From positions 2,976,001 through 3,040,000 of the forward strand of contig NZ_CP119754.1 in the NCBI RefSeq assembly GCF_029319185.1: a stretch of DNA of 64,000 bases, read 5' to 3'. Of the stretch, positions 40,848 through 49,799 are shown in pieces (the stretch's first letter is position 1; each line of letters starts with the position of its first letter). This DNA comes from Superficieibacter sp. HKU1 (lineage in GTDB: Bacteria > Pseudomonadota > Gammaproteobacteria > Enterobacterales > Enterobacteriaceae). The notes under the pieces were generated by a model. It saw nothing but the letters and a program-made list of their open reading frames with translations. It was not told the origin of the DNA and made no database searches. The translations under genes were made by a program, and so were the position numbers.

Positions 40848-42314
40848 ATGAAGACTATAGCCTCCACCGTGCTACCTGATGCCGTACAGCAGCCAGATTA
40901 CGACAGACAGCAATTGCGTTCCCGCATTGTGCATTTTGGCTTTGGCGCATTTCATCGCGCGCATCAGGCCCTGCTGACCCATCGGGTGCTGAACGCAAAA
41001 GGCGGCGACTGGGGAATATGTGAGATCAGCCTGTTCAGCGGTGATGTGCTGATGAGCCAGCTTCGCCAGCAGGATCATCTTTACACCGTGCTGGAAAAAG
41101 GCGCGCAAAGTAATGAGGCGATTATCGTCGGTGCCGTTAACGAATGCCTGAATGCAACGCTGGATTCGCTGGCCGCGATTATTGAGAAATTTTGCGAACC
41201 GCAGGTGGCGATTGTATCACTGACCATCACTGAAAAAGGTTACTGCATCGATCCGGCCACCGGTCGCCTTGATGTAAGCCAGCCGCGGATTATTCACGAT
41301 CTGCAACATCCGACGGAACCGCACTCTGCGCCGGGTATCCTGGTTGAAGCGCTATCGCGTCGCCGTGAGCGCGGGCTTGCGCCGTTTACCGTGCTCTCCT
41401 GCGATAATATCCCCGATAACGGTCGCATTGTAAAAAAGGCGGTGCTCGATATGGCTGCGAAACGGGATGCGGCGCTGGCGGACTGGATTGAGCAGCACGT
41501 CACCTTCCCGGCCACCATGGTGGACCGCATCGTCCCCGCCGCCACAGAAGGATCGCTGAGTGAGATTGCTGAACACCTGGGCGTATTCGATCCCTGCGCC
41601 ATTAGCTGTGAACCGTTTATACAATGGGTCATTGAAGATAATTTTGTCGCGGGCCGCCCCGAGTGGGAAATCGCGGGCGTACAGATGGTGAAAGACGTGA
41701 TGCCGTGGGAACAGATGAAACTGCGGATGCTGAATGGCAGCCATACCTTTCTCGCCTGTCTGGGCTATCTGGCGGGACATCAGCATATCAGCGACTGCAT
41801 GCAGGATGCGCCATTTCGTCACGCCGCCCGCCGCCTGATGTCTGACGAGCAGGCTTCCACCCTGAAGATTACCGGCGTTGATCTTAACGCCTATGCGGAC
41901 AGCCTGATCGAACGTTTCGCGAATCCCGCGCTGAAACACCGCACCTGGCAAATCGCAATGGACAGCAGCCAGAAACTACCGCAACGCATGCTGGAAAGTA
42001 TTCGCATCCACCTCCAGCGTCAGGAGGCATGGCCATTACTGGCGCTGGGTATCGCGGGATGGATGCGCTATGTCAGCGGGACAGATGATGCGGGAAACGC
42101 CATCGATGTGCGCGATCCGCTGGCTGACAAAATCCGCTCGCGGGTCGACAGCAGTGACGAATCACAGCGCGTCAACGCTCTGCTGAGCCTGAAAGAAATT
42201 TTCGCCAACGACCTGCCGGAAAACACAGAATTCGTTGATGCCGTTCAGCATGCCTGGCAGCGGTTATGCGAGAAAGGCGCCCGTCAGGCGGTGATTGACA
42301 CACTCAACGATTAA
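40848..42314 (+). CDS. yeiQ: YeiQ, mannitol-dehydrogenase-family oxidoreductase (fructuronate-reductase-like)
   Basis: This 488-residue long-chain NAD-dependent dehydrogenase has the N-terminal Rossmann motif IVHFGFGAFHRAHQALL and the family catalytic region MVKDVMPWEQMKLRMLNGSHT (Lys/Asn/His). It matches E. coli YeiQ in length and sequence better than UxuB. Related enzymes reduce fructuronate to mannonate, the substrate of UxuA. The start at 40848 (MKTIASTVLP) follows E. coli; an in-frame GTG at 40839 is possible. Divergence from uxuA supports a shared hexuronate role. Confidence 0.92.
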   Translation: MKTIASTVLPDAVQQPDYDRQQLRSRIVHFGFGAFHRAHQALLTHRVLNAKGGDWGICEISLFSGDVLMSQLRQQDHLYTVLEKGAQSNEAIIVGAVNECLNATLDSLAAIIEKFCEPQVAIVSLTITEKGYCIDPATGRLDVSQPRIIHDLQHPTEPHSAPGILVEALSRRRERGLAPFTVLSCDNIPDNGRIVKKAVLDMAAKRDAALADWIEQHVTFPATMVDRIVPAATEGSLSEIAEHLGVFDPCAISCEPFIQWVIEDNFVAGRPEWEIAGVQMVKDVMPWEQMKLRMLNGSHTFLACLGYLAGHQHISDCMQDAPFRHAARRLMSDEQASTLKITGVDLNAYADSLIERFANPALKHRTWQIAMDSSQKLPQRMLESIRIHLQRQEAWPLLALGIAGWMRYVSGTDDAGNAIDVRDPLADKIRSRVDSSDESQRVNALLSLKEIFANDLPENTEFVDAVQHAWQRLCEKGARQAVIDTLND

Positions 42315-42372
42315 CGTCACGAAGCGCTTTAAGGTAAGCTGTAACGAAGTTGTTATAATGTACGGAGCTTAC

Positions 42373-43350
42373 GTGACCAAAACTAACCTCATTACTGGTT
42401 TTCTCGGCAGCGGGAAAACCACCTCCATCCTGCATCTGCTGGCAAATAAACCCGCGAATGAAAAATGGGCCGTGCTGGTCAATGAATTCGGCGAAGTCGG
42501 TATTGACGGCGCACTGCTGGCCGGAAGCGGCGCATTGCTTAAAGAGATCCCCGGCGGCTGCATGTGCTGCGTGAATGGTCTGCCCATGCAGGTCGGGCTG
42601 AATACGCTTCTGCGCCAGGGCAAACCCGATCGTCTGCTGATTGAGCCGACCGGGCTGGGCCATCCAAAACAAATTCTCGATATTCTGACCGCACCGGTTT
42701 ATGAACCGTGGATTGAATTACAGGCTACACTCTGTCTGCTGGACCCGCGTCTTCTGCTGGACGAGAAGGCGCTGAATAATGAAAACTTCCGCGATCAGCT
42801 GGCCGCGGCGGATATCATCGTGGCGAATAAAACCGACCGGACGAGTGATGAAAGCCAGCGGGCGCTGGAAAGCTGGTGGCAGCATTACGCTGGCGCGCGC
42901 GAGTTGATTTTCACCGAGCAGGGAAACATTGCCCCGGCCTTACTGGAAAAACCACGGCTTAACACGGCATCGCTTCCCTCCGCTTCCGGACATTCCCATC
43001 ACCACGCGCCGAAACAGGGTCTTGCCGCGCTTAATCTGCCTGAGCACCAGCGCTGGCGGCGCAGCCTCAATAGCGGACAGGGTTATCAGGCGTGCGGCTG
43101 GATTTTTGATGCTGATACCTGCTTTGACACCATTGGTCTGCTGGAGTGGGCAAGACTGGCGCCCGTTGAACGGGTAAAAGGCGTTATGCGCATCGCGGAA
43201 GGGCTGGTTCGGATTAACCGCCAGGGGCAGGACCTGCATATCGAAACACAAAATGTCGCGCCGCCGGACAGCCGAATAGAGCTTATCACTGAAGCACAAG
43301 CAGACTGGAATGAACTGCAAAGCGCATTATTGAAGCTTCGTTTAAGCTGA
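42373..43350 (+). CDS. yeiR: YeiR, zinc-binding GTPase (COG0523)
   Basis: This 325-residue G3E GTPase of the CobW/COG0523 metallochaperone class has P-loop GFLGSGKTT (residues 9-17), the CxCC metal motif in GGCMCCVNG (C63, C65, C66), a switch-like EPTGLGHP and NKTD base recognition. A His-rich linker, SGHSHHHAPKQG, is near residue 225. GTG at 42373 is preferred as the start because GGAG ends five bases before it and the E. coli protein begins there; an ATG at 42358 is the alternative. E. coli YeiR binds zinc and its GTPase is zinc-stimulated. Confidence 0.93.
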   Translation: MTKTNLITGFLGSGKTTSILHLLANKPANEKWAVLVNEFGEVGIDGALLAGSGALLKEIPGGCMCCVNGLPMQVGLNTLLRQGKPDRLLIEPTGLGHPKQILDILTAPVYEPWIELQATLCLLDPRLLLDEKALNNENFRDQLAAADIIVANKTDRTSDESQRALESWWQHYAGARELIFTEQGNIAPALLEKPRLNTASLPSASGHSHHHAPKQGLAALNLPEHQRWRRSLNSGQGYQACGWIFDADTCFDTIGLLEWARLAPVERVKGVMRIAEGLVRINRQGQDLHIETQNVAPPDSRIELITEAQADWNELQSALLKLRLS

Positions 43351-43395
43351 TGCCGTTAAGGTTGCGGTTGTTAACATCATACGTGGCCTTTTTTA

Positions 43396-44109
43396 ATGAA
43401 AATTCAACTTTCCCGGATCCTGCTGCTCAACGCGGCGGGATTTGCGCTCTTCCTCTGCTGGTATATGCCGGAAAACCATGGAATGTGGTTTACGCTGGAT
43501 ACTTCCATTTTTCATTTTTTTAACCCGCTGCTGGCCGGGCATCGCGCGTTCGTCTGGTTTCTGGCCATCACCAATAATCGTGCTTTTGATGCCTGCTCCC
43601 TGTTGGCCATGGGGGCGCTGATGTTACGGTTCTGGCTAAAGAGCGATCCCGCCGGGCGTCGGCGAATCGTTATCATCGGTCTGGTGATGTTGTTGACCGC
43701 TATCATCGTTAACCAGTTTGCCCAGGCATTAATGCCGGTCAAGCGCGCCAGCCCAACGCTGTTTTTTAGCGACGCGCTTCGGGTCAGCGACCTGCTGCAT
43801 ATCCCAACAAAAGATGCGTCCAAAGACAGCTTCCCCGGCGATCACGGCATGATGCTGCTTATTTTCTGCGCGTTTATGTGGCGTTATTTTGGTCGCAGGA
43901 CCTTTCTGCTGGCACTCGTGATATTTGTCGTATTTGCCTTTCCACGCGTGATGATCGGCGCTCACTGGCTGACTGATATTGTTATTGGCTCTCTCACATC
44001 GGTTCTCATTGGTCTGCCGTGGATCCTGTTAACACCGATGAGCGATAAAATGATTTGCTTTATGGATCGTTATTTGCCCGGCAAAAATAAACAAAAAATT
44101 AACAAATAA
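43396..44109 (+). CDS. lpxT: LpxT, Kdo2-lipid A phosphotransferase
   Basis: The product has 237 residues, as E. coli LpxT, with six transmembrane segments and the PAP2 phosphatase motifs KRASP (116-120), SFPGDH (145-150) and RVMIGAHWLTD (184-194, catalytic His190). It moves the distal phosphate of undecaprenyl pyrophosphate onto lipid A at the periplasmic face, giving the 1-diphosphate species. It is followed by a 416-base gap before mepS. Confidence 0.95.
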   Translation: MKIQLSRILLLNAAGFALFLCWYMPENHGMWFTLDTSIFHFFNPLLAGHRAFVWFLAITNNRAFDACSLLAMGALMLRFWLKSDPAGRRRIVIIGLVMLLTAIIVNQFAQALMPVKRASPTLFFSDALRVSDLLHIPTKDASKDSFPGDHGMMLLIFCAFMWRYFGRRTFLLALVIFVVFAFPRVMIGAHWLTDIVIGSLTSVLIGLPWILLTPMSDKMICFMDRYLPGKNKQKINK

Positions 44110-44525
44110 ATAACCACAATTAATGCTGGCTATACATTATCGTTTTGCTGTTTTTTTAACACTTTTCTGGAGCGCCTTATGTTTTGTCATCACCTTGTCA
44201 TACTCAGAACGACGTAAGTGAATGAATTGATAATTTTTTATCTAAAACGGGATGCTTTTTAGCCACTTCACTTTTTTAACTTTCTGTATCACTTTTTCTT
44301 ATAAAAAAACACAGAAAAGCGCTCGCAATGCGGGTGGTGATAGGGTACTCTCGTTTACGTTTTGCCTCTCAGAGATAAATTATTCTCAATTTGAATAAAT
44401 TTGTGCGTTTCAGCACAAATTTGAATAGAAAGAATTGTCTCGTTGTGCGCAGGTAATTAGTCTCGTCACGGTTGGCATTTTTATAACGATTTCTTCGTTA
44501 AGGACTTCAAGGGAAAACAAACAAC
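44110..44525 (+). other. Long AT-rich leader region between lpxT and mepS
   Basis: This 416-base stretch has no substantial gene. It holds a 12-codon ORF at 44179-44217 with a GGAG ribosome site (see findings), AT-rich tracts around 44230-44300, and palindromic ACAAATTTG-like elements near 44385-44425 (ATTTGAATAAATTTG, then ACAAATTTGAAT). The mepS promoter must lie here, but no convincing -35/-10 pair could be fixed. Confidence 0.4.
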
Positions 44526-45092
44526 ATGGTCACATCTCAGCCGATTTTGAGATACATCTGGCGGGCTATCCCCGCGCTAGCTGTCGCAGCTTTACTTTCT
44601 GCATGTAGTACAACGAATACCGCAAAGAATATGCATCCTGAGACGCATGCTGTGGTCGAAGACACCTCTTCACTGCAAGCCTCTCAGGATGAATTTGAAT
44701 CCATGGTGCGTAACCTCGATGTTAAATCGCGCCTGATGGATCAATACGCAAGCTGGAAAGGCGTTCGCTATCGCCTTGGCGGCAGTACGAAAAAAGGCAT
44801 TGATTGCTCCGGCTTCGTACAGCGTACTTTCCGTGAACAGTTTGGCATGGACCTCCCCCGCTCCACTTACGAGCAGCAGGAAATGGGTAAATCTGTCTCC
44901 CGCAGCCATTTGCGGACTGGCGATCTGGTGCTGTTCCGTGCAGGCTCTACAGGACGTCACGTCGGTATTTATATCGGCAACAACCAGTTCGTTCATGCCT
45001 CTACCAGCAGCGGTGTGACCATCTCCAGCATGGACGAGCCTTACTGGAAGAAGCGTTATAACGAAGCGCGCCGTGTCCTGAGTCGTTCTTAA
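44526..45092 (+). CDS. mepS: MepS (Spr), murein DD-endopeptidase lipoprotein
   Basis: This 188-residue NlpC/P60 endopeptidase cleaves D-Ala-mDAP cross-links to let peptidoglycan grow. The lipobox LSAC puts the lipidated Cys at residue 27. The catalytic triad is visible: Cys94 in GIDCSGF, His145 in GRHVGIY and His157 in QFVHAS. It is nearly identical to E. coli MepS, whose level is controlled by NlpI-Prc proteolysis. A strong terminator follows. Confidence 0.96.
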   Translation: MVTSQPILRYIWRAIPALAVAALLSACSTTNTAKNMHPETHAVVEDTSSLQASQDEFESMVRNLDVKSRLMDQYASWKGVRYRLGGSTKKGIDCSGFVQRTFREQFGMDLPRSTYEQQEMGKSVSRSHLRTGDLVLFRAGSTGRHVGIYIGNNQFVHASTSSGVTISSMDEPYWKKRYNEARRVLSRS

Positions 45093-45133
45093 TGTTTTCT
45101 GTTGTCGGTTTTCCCTTGGCTGACAACAGGACG

Positions 45134-45163
45134 AAAAAAACACTGCGCATGCAGTGTTTTTTT
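45134..45163 (+). terminator. Intrinsic terminator of mepS
   Basis: CACTGC (45141-45146) and GCAGTG (45151-45156) pair around GCAT, extended by an A-run on the left and a run of nine T residues on the right. Its symmetry would let it work in both directions. Confidence 0.9.
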
Positions 45164-45254
45164 TTACCTTTATCCTGATGGCATAGTGACTAAACTATGC
45201 TTAGTGCATTCCACTTGCGGAACCATCGCCCTACCGTCACGGATAGCCTAATCT

Positions 45255-46844
45255 ATGCTGACCCACAATTTCTCGACCGGCCGTAAACCAGCATTGATCA
45301 GCGTCCTGTCTGGCCTGCTGATTGGCTTACTGGTGGGCTGCACGCATTTTGCGGTGATTTACCACGAACGGGAAACGCGATTCGATAACATTACCCGCCA
45401 TCTACAATACTATCTGAACAACGCCTTTAGCGAACTGCGCACCACCATTGATTCTTTACAGCCGCTGGCCGAGTATCCCTGTGCTGATATCGCCTCAGAA
45501 TTAACGACCCGGGCTGCTTTTACGCTCAATGTCCGCGCCTTTTTACTGGTAGATCGTGGCCGCGCGGTCTGCTCCTCCGCTACCGGGCCAATGACCACGC
45601 CGCTTAACCAACTGGTACCTGAGATAGATGTCCGTAAACCCATTGATATTGCGGTGCTGGCGGGCACGCCAATGATGCCGGACAAGACGGCGATTGCGTT
45701 ATGGGTACGCGATCCCCGGCAGCAAGACCGGGGAGTTTTCGCCTCGTTGAACGCTAATTTAACTCCGCTGCTACTCTATCCCTCAAGACACGATGATTTC
45801 TCGGGCATTGCGCTGGGGTTTGATAATCGTGCTATCTCTTCCTTTTCTCATCAACTGGTCAACCCACTACAATTAGCTCAGCCTCCTGTACGCCAGGTGA
45901 AGCTCAATGGGGTGCCGCTTGAGGTATATCTGTATGCCAGCGCCTGGCCGAAGGAAAACCTGCAATTCACTCTGTTACTGGCGTTGATGAGCGTGTTTAT
46001 TTCCAGCGTGCTCTGTTTTTATATTATGACGCTGCGCCGACATCCCGGAAAAGAGCTGCTCGCGGCGATTAAGCACAATCAGTTTTACGTGGTTTATCAG
46101 CCGGTCGTTGATACCCGCACGATGGAAATTGCAGGTGTTGAGGCGTTGATGCGCTGGAAGCATCCTGACGCCGGGGAGATCCCGCCTGATGTATTTATTC
46201 ATTTCGCGGAGACACAAAACCTGATTGTGCCGTTAACCCAGCACTTATTTAACCTGATTATTCATGATGCCCCCACCCTGCAAAAAGTGCTTCCTGCAGG
46301 CTCGAAGCTGGGCGTCAATATTGCGCCGGGGCATCTGCATGCTGACGGCTTCCGTCAGGATATACGCTCTTTTGTCGATGCTCTGCCTGCCGCCCATTTT
46401 CAACTGGTCCTGGAAATGACCGAACGCGACATGCTCAACGAGAAAGTCGCCACCCAACTCTTCGACTGGCTGCATGAAGAGGGGCATCTCATTGCCATTG
46501 ATGACTTTGGCACCGGCCATAGCGCGTTGATTTATCTGGAGCGTTTTCGTTTTGATTATCTGAAAATCGACCGGGGATTCATTGCTGCCATTGGCACAGA
46601 AACCGTAACCTCACCGGTAATGGATGCGGTATTATTGCTGGCTAAGCGAATGGATCTTACCACTGTCGCAGAAGGCGTTGAGACGGCGGAACAGGCCGAC
46701 TGGCTATGCGAACGCGGAGTGAATTACCTTCAGGGTTACTGGATCAGCCGGCCATTGCCCCTGAAGCAACTGGTCGCTGCGCACGACGAGCCTGCAAAAT
46801 ATTTCCGATCTTCTCAGACGTCTATTACTATTCAGGGACAATAG
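45255..46844 (+). CDS. pdeN: PdeN (Rtn), CSS-EAL cyclic-di-GMP phosphodiesterase
   Basis: The product has 529 residues (518 in E. coli). An N-terminal transmembrane helix (about 14-35) and a second (about 236-260) flank a periplasmic CSS domain with Cys76 and C106-S-S. The cytoplasmic EAL domain carries E296-A-L, LEMTERD, IDDFGTGHSAL and LKIDRGFI, so the metal and catalytic residues for hydrolysing c-di-GMP to pGpG are present. In CSS-PDEs the disulfide state set by DsbA/DsbB tunes activity and proteolysis. Confidence 0.93.
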   Translation: MLTHNFSTGRKPALISVLSGLLIGLLVGCTHFAVIYHERETRFDNITRHLQYYLNNAFSELRTTIDSLQPLAEYPCADIASELTTRAAFTLNVRAFLLVDRGRAVCSSATGPMTTPLNQLVPEIDVRKPIDIAVLAGTPMMPDKTAIALWVRDPRQQDRGVFASLNANLTPLLLYPSRHDDFSGIALGFDNRAISSFSHQLVNPLQLAQPPVRQVKLNGVPLEVYLYASAWPKENLQFTLLLALMSVFISSVLCFYIMTLRRHPGKELLAAIKHNQFYVVYQPVVDTRTMEIAGVEALMRWKHPDAGEIPPDVFIHFAETQNLIVPLTQHLFNLIIHDAPTLQKVLPAGSKLGVNIAPGHLHADGFRQDIRSFVDALPAAHFQLVLEMTERDMLNEKVATQLFDWLHEEGHLIAIDDFGTGHSALIYLERFRFDYLKIDRGFIAAIGTETVTSPVMDAVLLLAKRMDLTTVAEGVETAEQADWLCERGVNYLQGYWISRPLPLKQLVAAHDEPAKYFRSSQTSITIQGQ

Positions 46845-46889
46845 CTCAGTTCATATGAAACTGTTCACGTAAAGGATGGCCGTTCAGGT

Positions 46890-48695
46890 ATGTTAGTACG
46901 CCTCGTTTTTTTGCTCATCGCGCTATTTAGCTGCATAGCCCAGGCGCAAACCATCAAAGAGAATACTGCGTTTGCAGTCATCGGCGAGCCCAAATACGCC
47001 GTCAATTTTACGCACTTTGATTATGTCAATCCCGCAGCACCGAAAGGCGGCGCGGTAACGATGGCGGCGATTGGCACTTTCGATAACTTCAACCGATTTG
47101 CGATGCGCGGCAATCCGGCGGAGCGGACGGGTGCGCTCTACGACACGCTGTTCACCACGTCCGATGATGAGCCAGGAAGCTATTATCCGCTGGTGGCCGA
47201 ATCGGCGCGCTATGCCGACGACTATTCGTGGGTTGAGCTGAGCATTAATCCGCGTGCCCGGTTTCACGACGGCACGCCCGTGACGGCACAGGATGTTGTC
47301 TTTACGTTTAACAAGTTTATGACCGAAGGCGTGCCGCAGTTTCGCCTGATCTATAAAGGAACAACGTTTAAAGCCATCGCGCCTCTGACCGTGCGTATCG
47401 AACTTGCTCAGCCGGGTAAAGAAAATATGCTGAGCCTTTTCTCTCTGCCGGTCATGCCGGAGAAATTCTGGCGTAATCACAAGCTGAGCGAACCGCTCTC
47501 ACAGCCGCCGCTGGCCAGCGGCCCGTATAAAATCAGCGCCTGGCGAATGGGGCAATATGTTACCTATTCGCGGGTGAAAGATTACTGGGCCGCGGATCTT
47601 CCGGTTAACCGCGGACGCTGGAATTTCGATACCATCCGCTACGATTACTATCTCGATGACAACGTCGCTTTTGAAGCATTCAAAGCGGGCGCGTTTGATT
47701 TTCGTACCGAAGGCAGCGCCAAAAACTGGGCTACCCGCTACATCGGCAAGAATTTCGCCAACCACCAGATTGTGAAAGAAGAGCTGGAAAGCGATGCCGC
47801 TCAGGACGCCCGCTGGCTGGCCTTTAATATTCAGCGTCCGGTGTTCAGCGACAGAAAAGTACGCGAAGCCATTACGCTGGCGTTTGATTTTGAATGGATG
47901 AACAAGACGCTGTTTTACAACGCCTACTCCCGGACTGACAGCTATTTCCTCAATACCGAGTATGCCGCGCGCCACTATCCGGATGCGGATGAGCTGACGC
48001 TGCTGGCACCGCTGAAAAAAGATCTGCCTCCGGAAGTATTTACCTCTGTTTATCAGCCGCCGAAATCTAATGCGGATGGCTACGACCGCGATAATCTGCT
48101 AAAAGCCAGCGATCTGTTAACCCAGGCGGGATGGGTGATGAAAGGTCAGCAACGGGTGAGTAGCCAAACCGGTAAACCGCTGCGCTTCGAGCTGCTGTTG
48201 CCTTCCGGCGGCAACGATCAATGGGTGCTGGCGTTTAAACACAACCTGGCGCGTATTGGCGTGACGATGGATATTCGCCAGATCGACAACTCCCAGCTCA
48301 CCAGCCGCTTGCGCAGCCGCGACTATGACATGATGCCTCGCGTAGTACAGGCGATGCCGTGGCCAAGTTCTGATTTGCAGATTTCCTGGGCTTCAGACTA
48401 TATCAACTCCAGCTATAACGCGCCGGGGGTGAAGAGCCCGGTGATTGACGCGTTAATCGCACAGATTATTCGCGAGCAGGGAAACAAAGAGAAACTATTG
48501 CCTCTCGGACGCGCGCTGGATCGGGTGTTAACCTGGAATTACTATATGCTGCCGATGTGGTATATGGCGAAAGACCGACTGGCCTACTGGGATAAATTTT
48601 CACATCCGGCTACGCGACCGCTCTACTCTGTCGGTTTCGATAACTGGTGGTACGATGTTAACAAAGCGGCAAAATTACCCGCAGCCAGACGTTAA
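46890..48695 (+). CDS. yejA: YejA, peptide-binding protein of the YejABEF importer
   Basis: This 601-residue SBP-family-5 (OppA/DppA-like) periplasmic protein has a signal peptide MLVRLVFLLIALFSCIAQAQ with cleavage after AQA. Typical segments are YSWVELSINPRARFHDGTPVTAQDVVFTF and DVNKAAKL at the C-terminus. The E. coli system imports small peptides and the antibiotic microcin C. It heads yejABEF, with nine bases to yejB. Confidence 0.95.
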   Translation: MLVRLVFLLIALFSCIAQAQTIKENTAFAVIGEPKYAVNFTHFDYVNPAAPKGGAVTMAAIGTFDNFNRFAMRGNPAERTGALYDTLFTTSDDEPGSYYPLVAESARYADDYSWVELSINPRARFHDGTPVTAQDVVFTFNKFMTEGVPQFRLIYKGTTFKAIAPLTVRIELAQPGKENMLSLFSLPVMPEKFWRNHKLSEPLSQPPLASGPYKISAWRMGQYVTYSRVKDYWAADLPVNRGRWNFDTIRYDYYLDDNVAFEAFKAGAFDFRTEGSAKNWATRYIGKNFANHQIVKEELESDAAQDARWLAFNIQRPVFSDRKVREAITLAFDFEWMNKTLFYNAYSRTDSYFLNTEYAARHYPDADELTLLAPLKKDLPPEVFTSVYQPPKSNADGYDRDNLLKASDLLTQAGWVMKGQQRVSSQTGKPLRFELLLPSGGNDQWVLAFKHNLARIGVTMDIRQIDNSQLTSRLRSRDYDMMPRVVQAMPWPSSDLQISWASDYINSSYNAPGVKSPVIDALIAQIIREQGNKEKLLPLGRALDRVLTWNYYMLPMWYMAKDRLAYWDKFSHPATRPLYSVGFDNWWYDVNKAAKLPAARR

Positions 48696-48704
48696 GGAGC
48701 AGGC

Positions 48705-49799
48705 ATGGGCGCTTATTTACTTCGCCGCTTATTACTGGTGATCCCGACCCTGTGGGCGATTATCACCATCAACTTTTTTATTGTCCAGGTGGCCCCCGGC
48801 GGTCCGGTCGATCAGGCGATTGCCACCATTGAAATGGGCCAGTCTGCCGGTTTACCGGGTGCGGGCGGCGGCGGCCTCGGCACATCGCATGCACGGCCCG
48901 GCGTCGGTAATCTGAGCGAAAGCCATTACCGCGGCGGACGCGGTCTCGATCCGGAAGTCATCGCCGAAATCACCCGTCGCTATGGCTTCGATAAACCCCT
49001 GCACGAGCGCTATTTTAAAATGCTGTGGGACTACGTGCGCTTTGATTTCGGCGACAGCCTGTTTCGCAGCGCATCGGTATTAGATCTCATCAAGCAGAGC
49101 CTGCCGGTATCAATTACCCTTGGGCTATGGAGCACGCTCATCATTTATCTGGTGTCGATACCGCTTGGCATACGTAAAGCGGTGCAAAACGGCAGCCGCT
49201 TTGATACCTGGAGCAGCGCGTTTATTATTATCGGCTATGCAATTCCGGCATTTCTGTTTGCTATCCTGATGATCGTTTTCTTCGCAGGCGGCAGCTATTA
49301 CGATATTTTCCCGCTACGTGGCCTGGTGTCGGCTAACTTCGATACCCTGCCCTGGTATCAAAAAATCACCGACTATCTGTGGCATATCACCCTGCCCGTG
49401 CTGGCAACGGTGATAGGTGGTTTCGCCGCGCTGACGATGCTGACCAAAAATTCGTTTCTCGATGAGATCCGCAAACAATACGTGGTCACCGCGCGGGCAA
49501 AAGGTGTCAGCGAGAAAAACATTCTCTGGGGACACGTCTTTCGCAACGCCATGCTGCTGGTGATCGCCGGATTCCCGGCCACGTTTATCAGCATGTTTTT
49601 TACCGGCTCACTGTTAATTGAGGTGATGTTCTCCCTGAACGGGCTGGGACTGTTGGGTTATGAATCGACGATTTCCCGTGATTATCCGGTGATGTTCGGC
49701 ACCCTGTATATCTTTACCCTGGTCGGGCTGCTGCTGAACATTTTGAGCGATATCACCTATACGTTTGTCGATCCGCGTATTGATTTTGAGGGCCGCTGA
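48705..49799 (+). CDS. yejB: YejB, permease of the YejABEF importer
   Basis: This 364-residue DppB/OppB-type permease has a first transmembrane helix (LLRRLLLVIPTLWAIITINFFI), a long Gly-rich periplasmic loop (residues about 45-75) and a BPD transport domain with the EAA loop DEIRKQYVVTARAKGVSEKNILWGHVFRNA. Its TGA stop overlaps the yejE ATG by one base (TGATG). Confidence 0.96.
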   Translation: MGAYLLRRLLLVIPTLWAIITINFFIVQVAPGGPVDQAIATIEMGQSAGLPGAGGGGLGTSHARPGVGNLSESHYRGGRGLDPEVIAEITRRYGFDKPLHERYFKMLWDYVRFDFGDSLFRSASVLDLIKQSLPVSITLGLWSTLIIYLVSIPLGIRKAVQNGSRFDTWSSAFIIIGYAIPAFLFAILMIVFFAGGSYYDIFPLRGLVSANFDTLPWYQKITDYLWHITLPVLATVIGGFAALTMLTKNSFLDEIRKQYVVTARAKGVSEKNILWGHVFRNAMLLVIAGFPATFISMFFTGSLLIEVMFSLNGLGLLGYESTISRDYPVMFGTLYIFTLVGLLLNILSDITYTFVDPRIDFEGR

